Source: an uncultured Mollicutes bacterium (GTDB lineage: Bacteria > Bacillota_I > Bacilli_A > RFN20 > CAG-449). From it: DNA of 14,034 nt. The notes under the pieces were generated by a model. It did no database searches. It saw only the letters and a program-made list of their open reading frames with translations, and was not told the DNA's origin. The stretch covers positions 1 to 14,034 of the forward strand of contig URVS01000013.1 in NCBI GenBank assembly GCA_900551385.1, in the 5' to 3' direction. Both the position numbers and the translations under genes were made by a program. Positions 8,065 to 13,863 of this stretch are shown in pieces; positions within the stretch are counted from its first letter, which is position 1; each line of letters opens with the position of its first letter.

Positions 8065-11000
8065 TTACCCTCTCATTCTTAATTTATATTTTATAAATGC
8101 ATAAATACCAAGACCAATAACAACTACACAAGCTGAACCCAGTGTTATACTTGCAATAGCAGTATTAGAAAGACCTTTACTTGGTTCATCTGGAGTTACA
8201 TCTTCATTAGGCTTTATATCATTTTTTATTACATTTAATATTCTAGTTCTTTCTGTAATATTATTTTCTTCATCACTAACAGTAACAATTATTGTATATT
8301 CACCTGCTTCTAAAGGAATGAAAGAATTATTCTCTACTTCCATTCTTTTTTGTCCAGCTACACCATATTTATAAAATACAGATACATTAATAATTAAATT
8401 ATCTTTACTAGTTTTGTTATCTTCATAATCAAAATTAAATTCAACTTTTTCATTTGCTTTTGGATTATTTGTTAAAATCTCTATAACACTAATAGTAGGA
8501 GCAATTTTATCTTTAATAACTCTAGTTAATGTAGTTTCTTTATCAACACCAATAACTAAATTATCAATATTGAATGGAGCCCCATTTTTATTAGTAAATA
8601 CAATTTCATTTTCACCAGATAAAATATCAACATTAGAAATAGTCAATTCTCTCCAACTATACCAACTATCTCCACCCGGAAATCCAGGGAAAGTTGTTTG
8701 ATCAAAAGTTAATGCTTTTCCATTTAAAGTCATTTCTACAATATCACTAATCATCCCAGCTCCTCCACATGGAGCAACCCAAAGAGATAATTTAATGTTT
8801 TTATTATCTTTATTGGAAGAGAAATTCCAAGTTAATGAATTACCTATATTAGAAAAATTACCAACACATTTTCCTTCACTAGTTGGTCTACTATTTGTAG
8901 ATGCTCTTTCAAGAATAAATCCTTCGTTTGGATCAGAACATTCACCATTAATTTCAGCATCTTCTGCTTCAAAAGAATAAGCTCCACAATCACTACATAT
9001 TCCATTAACAAAAACGTGTTCATCACTAACAATAGGAGTATCAGGTTTAGTAGTAGCTTTTAAAACTTCATTATTATAAACAACAACTTCCATATAATCT
9101 ATATTAAGTCCATAATAATTATTTCCTTCTAATTTAATAGTGTTACTACCTTTTTTCAAAGAAACATCATTCATTGTTACTGCTTGAAATTTATAATAAT
9201 CTCCATCAAAAGAAGGCATAGATGGTTCACTTGAAAAGATTCTATCTTCATTTACTTCTACCCACATTGCATCATTAGGACTATTAGTTACTACTGCTGG
9301 ACCAAAAGCTGCTACATAAAATTTAATAGTTGCTTTTGTTACATCTTTATCAGCATCTAAATACCAAAATACTTGATTATCACCATCTCCAAAATTACCA
9401 ACACATTTACCATTAGAACATTTTTCATTTTGAACAATAAATGTTGATTCATTATTTCTAGGTGTTCCTGCTAAAGTTCCATCTTCTGCTTCAAATTTAT
9501 ATGTTATGCCTTTTTCAGTTGATTCAACATAACTAGAGACATTAACTGTTTCATCAAAAAATACTTCTAAATTATCAATATTTGCTGAATATCCTAAATT
9601 TTCTAAAACTAAGACATTATTTCCTTTATTAAAAGTTGTTTCATTAATTTCAATACAAGTCCATTCATACCAATGATCTTGTGGCATGTTAATAGTAGAA
9701 GTTGTTTTATAAGACACTTCTTGATTATTTAATTTTAAACTTAATGCTTCATTAATGTTTTTTGCACCATCCATTCCTGGAGCATAATATAAATTCATAG
9801 AAGCCTTTGCTTCTTTATCTAAAGAAAATTTCCAAATAATTTTATTTCCTTTATTAGACCAGTTACCAACACATTTACCACCACTAGTAGGACGGGAATT
9901 ACTTGAATTTCTTTCAAGAATAAAGCCATCATTATTATCAGTACATATTCCTGTAATTTCACCATTTTCTGCTTCAAAAGAATATGCTCCACATGAACAT
10001 CTATTATCAACATAAGCATGAGTATGAACTAATTCTCCTCGAGATAAAGTAATATTATCTGGAGTATTAATTACAAAATAATCGATATTCATTGCATAAT
10101 TACTATTTGCCTCTAATTCAATTTTATTTTTACCTTTTACTAAAGTAGTTGAATTAAATACAAGAGGTTTATAATCGTGCCAACTAGAACCATCAAAAGA
10201 TGGCATTACACTATCTTTAGCGGTTAATCTTTGTCCGTTTACTCTTACAATCAAAGCATCACTTGGATTAATTTGACCACCAATTGCTACTACATAAAAA
10301 GTTATTTTTGCTTCTAAAACTTCTTCACTTGAATTAACATACCATGTTGCTAAATCATCACCATTACCCCAGTTACCAATCAATTTTCCACCAGAACAAG
10401 AAGAATTAGGACAAATTAATGATGGATTATCATAAGTCGGTGTTCCTACTATAGCATCACAACTTTCTGCTTCAACTTTATAATCTTTAGTAATTACTTC
10501 TTCATAACTTGAAATATTTACATCACTAGAAAAATCAACAACTAAATTATCAATATTTGCTGAATAACCAATATTTTGTAAAACAATAATATTATTTCCT
10601 TGAACAAAATTAGTTTCATTAGTTATAAGTTCACTCCATTCATACCAATGATCTTGTGGTCTAGGAGCAGTTTGTGTAGTAGAAAAAGAAATATCTTTTC
10701 CATTTACTTTAAGACTAAAAGCATTATTACTTTCAACAGCATTTTCACTTCCTGGAGCATAAAATAAATGCATCAATGAAGTAGAAGCTTTATCTAAAGC
10801 AAATTTCCAAGTAATACTATTTCCATTAATTGACCAATTACCAACACATTTTCCTTCACTAGTTGGTCGAGAATTACTCGAATTTCTTTCTAAAACAAAT
10901 CCTTGTTCACTATCTGAACATGTTCCACCAATTAGACCATCTTCAGCTTCGAAAGAATAAGCTCCACATGAACATCTATGACCTTCAAATGAATGATCAT

Positions 11001-11082
11001 GTTCACTAGCGTTTACTATACTATAATTTACACCACATAAAGCAAGCATAGAAACAGCTAACAATTTTTTTATATGTTTCAT
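8065..11082 (-). CDS. Secreted membrane-anchored protein with five CBM6/35-like modules
   Basis: A 1005-residue surface protein, probably a glycan-binding scaffold with no catalytic domain of its own. Order: Sec signal peptide (1-25; charged MKHIKK, hydrophobic core, cut near VNA-S); five jelly-roll modules resembling CBM6/CBM35 (A1 37-185, B1 200-340, A2 361-510, B2 527-670, A3 695-845); an Ig-like beta domain (about 858-953); a Pro/Asp linker; a transmembrane helix (about 974-997); and the cationic tail KYKLRMRG. Modules begin with FEAE and end with NIDNL or NIDY. No LPXTG sorting signal, so anchoring is by the helix. A longer reading from 11,136 exists, but that codon lies upstream of the predicted -10 box. 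AGGAGG (11,088-11,093) is only 2 bases from the ATG at 11,085 and 5 from this one. First gene of the operon with the GH3 enzyme and the phosphoesterase lipoprotein. Confidence 0.85.
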   Translation of the reverse strand: MKHIKKLLAVSMLALCGVNYSIVNASEHDHSFEGHRCSCGAYSFEAEDGLIGGTCSDSEQGFVLERNSSNSRPTSEGKCVGNWSINGNSITWKFALDKASTSLMHLFYAPGSENAVESNNAFSLKVNGKDISFSTTQTAPRPQDHWYEWSELITNETNFVQGNNIIVLQNIGYSANIDNLVVDFSSDVNISSYEEVITKDYKVEAESCDAIVGTPTYDNPSLICPNSSCSGGKLIGNWGNGDDLATWYVNSSEEVLEAKITFYVVAIGGQINPSDALIVRVNGQRLTAKDSVMPSFDGSSWHDYKPLVFNSTTLVKGKNKIELEANSNYAMNIDYFVINTPDNITLSRGELVHTHAYVDNRCSCGAYSFEAENGEITGICTDNNDGFILERNSSNSRPTSGGKCVGNWSNKGNKIIWKFSLDKEAKASMNLYYAPGMDGAKNINEALSLKLNNQEVSYKTTSTINMPQDHWYEWTCIEINETTFNKGNNVLVLENLGYSANIDNLEVFFDETVNVSSYVESTEKGITYKFEAEDGTLAGTPRNNESTFIVQNEKCSNGKCVGNFGDGDNQVFWYLDADKDVTKATIKFYVAAFGPAVVTNSPNDAMWVEVNEDRIFSSEPSMPSFDGDYYKFQAVTMNDVSLKKGSNTIKLEGNNYYGLNIDYMEVVVYNNEVLKATTKPDTPIVSDEHVFVNGICSDCGAYSFEAEDAEINGECSDPNEGFILERASTNSRPTSEGKCVGNFSNIGNSLTWNFSSNKDNKNIKLSLWVAPCGGAGMISDIVEMTLNGKALTFDQTTFPGFPGGDSWYSWRELTISNVDILSGENEIVFTNKNGAPFNIDNLVIGVDKETTLTRVIKDKIAPTISVIEILTNNPKANEKVEFNFDYEDNKTSKDNLIINVSVFYKYGVAGQKRMEVENNSFIPLEAGEYTIIVTVSDEENNITERTRILNVIKNDIKPNEDVTPDEPSKGLSNTAIASITLGSACVVVIGLGIYAFIKYKLRMRG
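8548..10974 (-). repeat. A-B-A-B-A internal duplication of carbohydrate-binding modules
   Basis: Approximate coding spans are A1 10,528-10,974, B1 10,063-10,485, A2 9,553-10,002, B2 9,073-9,504 and A3 8,548-9,000. A modules share AYSFEAE(D/N), a Cys pair 24 residues apart (C55/C79, C380/C404, C715/C739), LER-S-NSRPTS-GKCVGN and a final NIDNL. B modules share GTP, IGN/VGN-(W/F)G(D/N)GD, SMPSFDG or VMPSFDG, and NIDY. A 33-base stretch of A1 (10,836-10,868) is identical in A3 (8,856-8,888), which points to duplication or gene conversion of a two-module unit. Confidence 0.88.
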
Positions 11083-11087
11083 CATTT

Positions 11088-11093
11088 CCTCCT
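11088..11093 (-). promoter_or_regulatory. Ribosome-binding site fixing the CBM-protein start
   Basis: A perfect AGGAGG on the minus strand, five bases upstream of the ATG at 11,082. That ATG gives a clean signal peptide (MKHIKKLLAV...). The tandem ATG at 11,085 is only two bases away, too close for normal initiation. Confidence 0.8.
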
Positions 11094-11097
11094 GATA

Positions 11098-11122
11098 ACA
11101 TAAAAAAGATGACTTTTTATGT
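11098..11122 (-). promoter_or_regulatory. Stem-loop at predicted 5' end of the operon mRNA
   Basis: A perfect 9-bp inverted repeat, ACATAAAAA and TTTTTATGT, with a 7-base loop. Its outer base at 11,122 is about seven bases downstream of the -10 box, so the transcript would begin with the stem. It ends four bases before AGGAGG. Known 5' stem-loops stabilise mRNA; the role here is inferred. It has no T-run and is not a terminator. Confidence 0.55.
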
Positions 11123-11128
11123 AACTTG

Positions 11129-11157
11129 ATTATCATTTATTTTGAAAGGGGTTTCAA
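11129..11157 (-). promoter_or_regulatory. Predicted sigma-A promoter of the CBM-GH3-lipoprotein operon
   Basis: On the minus strand, TTGAAA (11,152-11,157) and GATAAT (11,129-11,134) are separated by exactly 17 bp. Start of transcription is expected near 11,122, giving a 40-base leader to the ATG at 11,082. An inverted repeat, TTGAAA-gggg-TTTCAA (11,142-11,157), covers the -35 box and could be a repressor site or chance. Paired direct repeats lie 11 bp upstream of the -35, the usual place for an activator. Confidence 0.7.
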
Positions 11158-11168
11158 TTTGGTTTTCG

Positions 11169-11201
11169 AAAGTGGTCATTTAAACAACTAAAGTGGTTAT
11201 T
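11169..11201 (-). promoter_or_regulatory. Paired direct repeats, 21-bp phasing, candidate LytTR operator
   Basis: Written on the plus strand, AAAGTGGTCATT (11,169-11,180) and AAAGTGGTTATT (11,190-11,201) match at 11 of 12 bases, and their starts are 21 bp apart, two helical turns. This is the arrangement bound by dimers of LytTR regulators such as AgrA, and a LytTR gene lies just upstream. The half-site does not match the Agr-type consensus I know. A weaker third copy, AAAGGGGTT, starts at 11,145. The right-hand repeat overlaps the stop codon of the kinase gene. Confidence 0.6.
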
Positions 11202-12522
11202 GTTTTAAAAATAAAATATTAACTGAAAAAATATTATCATTAGTATTAATAGATAAAGTACCATTATATTTTTCACATATCATTTTTATTGATTGCATAC
11301 CATATCCATGATAATTTTTATCTTTTTTTGTAGTAATTGGTAAACCATTTTCAAAATGTAATTGTTTTGAGAAGAAATTTTGTATAGAAATAGAAACAAA
11401 ATCTCCTTGTCCTTTAATAATTAAACTTATAACTCTTTTTTGTGCTTCATCTTTAAGTGCTTCTATAGCATTATCCACTAAATTACCAAATAATGAATAA
11501 GCATCAACATCATCCATAAAAGATAATAATTTACCATCAGCAATACAAGTAAAACGAATATTATTTTTATAACATAACAAAGATTTTTCTGTAAAAATAA
11601 TATCTAAAGCATTATTACCTGTTTTAATATTAGAATCAAAAATTTCTATAGATTGTGATATTTCTTCAATTACTTGAGGATTTAAAGTTTGGTTATTACC
11701 ATAATTTCTAATAAAATATTTTAAATCATGACATTTTTGATTAATTAACGCTATATTTTCTTTACTTAATTCATATTGCTTTTCTTCATTATATTTCATT
11801 TGACTTATAACATCTAAATTCTTTCTTAATTCTTGTCTAGTAGAAGTTTCAAAAGCAAAAAATTCAAACATTATACATAATAAAATATTAATTATCGCTA
11901 TTGTACAAATATATGTTTTATCAAAATTAGCTTTTGAATAATTATCAACAAAAGCATTTAATGATATATCAATAAAAATAAATATTATTCCAATAATTAA
12001 AAATAATGGATTATTAATTCTTATTCCTTCATTTCCTTTAATCTTCCTTGAAAAAAATAAATATGCAAAAAAATAAATAACTAGATAACTAGCAAAATAA
12101 CAAATTGCATCTTGATAATTTATAAATAAAAATTTATTTTGAAATGAATAAATCCCATTTTCTCCATTTACAATACCAAAAATAGTAACAATAAATAAAT
12201 ATAATTCATAAGCGATATGTTCTGTTGTATAACCAATAATAGAAATAAATAATAAATTCTTTTTATTTTCTTGTAAGCAAAATATCATCATCAAATAAAC
12301 AACAATCCAAAAAATAAAAAACATTGAAGAAATATAAAATGCATTATCAGAAAATAATGGAAAAATAAAAGAAATCTCTAAGCATAATAAAATTGAAATA
12401 ATATATCTTAAAATGAAAGGATTTTTCTTTTTCAATTTTACACCAAACATAGAAATTGAAATTATTAACATTATAATAAATATTGGACGATAAAATAAAA
12501 TTCTTGACATTGGATATATCAT
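11197..12522 (-). CDS. GHKL (AgrC/LytTR-partner type) sensor histidine kinase
   Basis: A 441-residue membrane kinase that would autophosphorylate and signal to the LytTR regulator encoded just upstream. The N-terminal half (about 10-222) has roughly six or seven hydrophobic segments with short loops and no large extracellular domain, as in peptide-sensing AgrC-type kinases. A dimerisation helix (225-262) leads to NQKCHDLKYF with phospho-acceptor His265. The GHKL ATPase follows: FGNLVDNAIEAL (345-356, N box) and YHGYGMQSIKMICEKYNG (404-421, G box). The start overlaps the regulator stop as ATGA. No AgrB or AgrD precursor gene is in the window, so the signal is unknown and could be a peptide or something else. 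About 60 bp separate its end from the predicted promoter of the CBM operon, and no terminator is visible between them. Confidence 0.88.
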   Translation of the reverse strand: MIYPMSRILFYRPIFIIMLIISISMFGVKLKKKNPFILRYIISILLCLEISFIFPLFSDNAFYISSMFFIFWIVVYLMMIFCLQENKKNLLFISIIGYTTEHIAYELYLFIVTIFGIVNGENGIYSFQNKFLFINYQDAICYFASYLVIYFFAYLFFSRKIKGNEGIRINNPLFLIIGIIFIFIDISLNAFVDNYSKANFDKTYICTIAIINILLCIMFEFFAFETSTRQELRKNLDVISQMKYNEEKQYELSKENIALINQKCHDLKYFIRNYGNNQTLNPQVIEEISQSIEIFDSNIKTGNNALDIIFTEKSLLCYKNNIRFTCIADGKLLSFMDDVDAYSLFGNLVDNAIEALKDEAQKRVISLIIKGQGDFVSISIQNFFSKQLHFENGLPITTKKDKNYHGYGMQSIKMICEKYNGTLSINTNDNIFSVNILFLKQ

Positions 12523-13055
12523 AATTTTTCTCCAATAAAATTATTTAAACAAATTAAAAAATCTTTCTTTTTTCTTCTTGATAATGGTATTTGCATATCA
12601 TTAGTTAATACAATCATATCTTTCTTTATTGATTTAACATATCTTAAATTTATTAAATATGAACTATCACTTAAACAAAAACCACAATTAAACAATTTAT
12701 TTTGCATATCTTTTAATGATCCATTTAACAAATAAGTATTATTCTTAGTAATAAAATTTAAAACATGATCATTAACAGAAATATATAATACATCAAAAAT
12801 TGAAATACATACTTTTTTATCACCATCATTTACAACAAATTTTTTCTTTTCGTTTTCAATAATTGAAGGTAAAATTCTTTTTAAAGCTAAAGTAAAATTC
12901 CAATAAGATATAGGTTTTACAATAAAATCAGAAGCATTTACTTTATAACCTTCAACAGCTAAATTGGACATATTAGTAACAAATACAATAATTACATTAT
13001 GATCTTTTTCTCTTAATTTTTGAAATAAAAACTCTTCTCGTTCTTTAATCGACAT
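12519..13055 (-). CDS. LytTR response regulator, receiver domain truncated
   Basis: A 178-residue DNA-binding regulator. The C-terminal LytTR domain (about 76-176) is intact, including ISIFDVLYISVNDHVLNFIT and the DSSYLINLRYVKSI segment. Only the second half of a receiver domain precedes it: FLFQKLREKD, VIIVFVTN with Thr27 and DFIVKPI with Lys47-Pro48. The acidic pocket and the phospho-acceptor Asp, which should lie 50-60 residues earlier, are missing. Two in-frame TAA codons stand just before the ATG, and the nearest GGAG is 14 bases away, a poor ribosome site. The break coincides with the change in base composition near 13,050-13,110, so it is probably a remnant or an assembly join. A short phosphorylation-independent regulator is the alternative. 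The paired kinase overlaps its stop codon. Confidence 0.8.
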   Translation of the reverse strand: MSIKEREEFLFQKLREKDHNVIIVFVTNMSNLAVEGYKVNASDFIVKPISYWNFTLALKRILPSIIENEKKKFVVNDGDKKVCISIFDVLYISVNDHVLNFITKNNTYLLNGSLKDMQNKLFNCGFCLSDSSYLINLRYVKSIKKDMIVLTNDMQIPLSRRKKKDFLICLNNFIGEKL

Positions 13056-13083
13056 AGCTGTTTATTATTCTCCATAATCTTTA

Positions 13084-13112
13084 ATTATACTGTAATTTAT
13101 AATCCAAATTAC
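13084..13112 (-). promoter_or_regulatory. Possible -10 box and small hairpin before the regulator
   Basis: On the minus strand, TATAAT (13,084-13,089) lies about 29 bases before the regulator ATG. No good -35 hexamer is found 16-18 bp further up. The region there is a hairpin of GTAATTT and AAATTAC with a 7-base loop (13,092-13,112). In DNA this AT-rich a lone TATAAT is weak evidence. Confidence 0.3.
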
Positions 13113-13365
13113 TGTTTTGATAGTTCCAAGATAACTGTGTTTCCTATATTGTAAGGCTTTCTGATGTGTTTGTCACTCTTTTGTTTCTATCAGGTTACTA
13201 ATGTAAAAGTTCGTTTACCTTTGCTTGAACAGCAGAATAATTTGGCTGCTGTACTTGGGAAGTACACACCTGTCGTGATGAGCAGTTTTCTTATTTTGAT
13301 TGGATTTAAGTCCAGAGAATGCCCTGGATTCTGGATGCTATTTGCGTAACCACCTCCTCGCAGGC

Positions 13366-13467
13366 ATGAAAAAAGCCCATCTGCACGAAGCAGACAGGCT
13401 AAAGGAAAAAATGCTATTAGCTGTGTATCAAAGTCATCCTTTCAGCATACAATATATTTATCAGTAA
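13366..13467 (+). CDS. Possible small ORF, 33 codons, unknown
   Basis: ATG to TAA giving a 33-residue peptide that begins MKKAHLHEADRLKEKM and ends in IYQ. The frame stays open back to 13,300, so it could also be the tail of a decayed longer gene. The residues look reasonably protein-like, but the ribosome site is poor (AGG one base before the ATG), and the minus-strand terminator hairpin lies inside it. No family recognised. Confidence 0.15.
   Translation: MKKAHLHEADRLKEKMLLAVYQSHPFSIQYIYQ
13369..13400 (-). terminator. Orphan rho-independent terminator on the minus strand
   Basis: Minus-strand stem AGCC..TCTGC paired with GCAGA..GGCT, with a 2x2 internal mismatch, a 5-base loop and a following run of six T (13,374-13,369). 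The form is classic, but no minus-strand gene lies immediately upstream of it (to its right). It may belong to an unrecognised short RNA, or be left from a rearrangement. Confidence 0.6.
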
Positions 13468-13478
13468 ATTTATCGACT

Positions 13479-13513
13479 AACCGGTTGATATTTTTGCAAA
13501 CGTGTGCTATAAT
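13479..13513 (+). promoter_or_regulatory. Promoter and candidate operators of the toxin-antitoxin operon
   Basis: TTGATA (13,485-13,490) and TATAAT (13,508-13,513) are exactly 17 bp apart, with an extended -10 (TGC before TATAAT). Two palindromes overlap it: AACCGGTT (13,479-13,486) on the -35 edge, and GCAAACGTGTGC (13,496-13,507; one mismatched pair) filling the spacer. Phd/RelB-type antitoxins usually bind such palindromes to repress their own operon, so these are candidate operators (inference). Confidence 0.7.
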
Positions 13514-13539
13514 GCAATCAAAGAAAGGAGTTGACGATT

Positions 13540-13863
13540 ATGGCTTCTGTTATGAGTGCTATTACCAACACTGTTCCAATCACCCAATTCAACCGTGGTC
13601 TTGCCGGAAAAATATTTGAAGATGTCAAGCAGTGCGGTGCCAAGGTTGTTATGAAAAACAATGCTGCCGAATGCGTTCTCATCTCCCCGGACGAATATGT
13701 CCGTTTAATGGATGAATTAAATGATGCTCGTCTGCTGGCTGTTGCTTCTGAACGTATGGCACACTTTGATCCCACCTCTTTGATTTCTGAGGAAGAAATG
13801 AACCGCCGTCTCGGTGTTACAGAAGACGATCTCGCCGGTTTTGACGAGGTAGAAATCGAATGA
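13540..13863 (+). CDS. Phd/YefM-family antitoxin
   Basis: A 107-residue type II antitoxin. The N-terminal part (about 6-60) has the Phd/YefM DNA-binding fold pattern: ITQFNRGLAGKIFEDVKQCG, KVVMKNNAAECVLISPDEYVRLMDEL. The C-terminal tail is acidic (DDLAGFDEVEIE), as expected for the part that wraps the toxin. It would bind and neutralise the toxin encoded next and repress the shared promoter. AAAGGAG (13,524-13,530) stands nine bases before this ATG; the in-frame TTG at 13,531 touches the ribosome site and is not the start. Its stop overlaps the toxin start (ATGA). Codon use and GC content differ clearly from the AT-rich genes to the left and resemble Clostridia. Confidence 0.85.
   Translation: MASVMSAITNTVPITQFNRGLAGKIFEDVKQCGAKVVMKNNAAECVLISPDEYVRLMDELNDARLLAVASERMAHFDPTSLISEEEMNRRLGVTEDDLAGFDEVEIE

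Larger units (their letters stand above)
13113..13480. other. Hairpin-rich intergenic stretch, no supported gene
   Basis: GC content rises here relative to everything to the left. Inverted repeats seen: CTGAT/ATCAG (about 13,161-13,192), CAGCAG/CTGCTG (13,230-13,251), TGTACTT-ggg-AAGTACA (13,250-13,266), TCC-AGAAT/ATTCT-GGA with a two-base bulge (13,311-13,334), and the terminator hairpin at 13,369-13,400. A plus-strand frame at 13,164-13,349 (61 codons) and another at 13,300-13,467 overlap in different phases; neither has a convincing start or known domain. Possibilities are a decayed mobile element end, a structured RNA, or the remains of a gene. I cannot choose between them. Confidence 0.4.

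Noticed and set aside
8065..11082. Lipoprotein anchoring of the CBM protein
   Set aside because: The only Cys in the signal region is in LALCG, which has Leu instead of Gly/Ala/Ser just before Cys; a Sec cleavage plus the C-terminal helix explains the ends better.
11083..11136. N-terminal extension of 18 codons on the CBM protein
   Set aside because: Its ATG at 11,136 lies upstream of the predicted -10 box and has no ribosome site; it would also bury the signal peptide behind a charged stretch.
13056..13190. Hidden N-terminal half of the receiver domain in another frame upstream of the regulator
   Set aside because: I translated the three minus-strand frames nearest the break (one reads MENNKQLCRLKNEK then stops, another gives KTVIWIINYSIIKDYGE then two stops); none shows the acidic pocket or the phospho-acceptor Asp motif, so a simple frameshift does not explain the truncation.
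13164..13349. Plus-strand frame of 61 codons as a real small protein
   Set aside because: Weak initiation context, no recognised domain, and it overlaps hairpins and a second protein-like frame in another phase; kept only as part of the unexplained intergenic stretch.
13518..13775. Minus-strand frame of 85 codons that could use the orphan terminator
   Set aside because: Antisense to the antitoxin gene, which has clear promoter, ribosome site and family motifs; the minus-strand frame has none.
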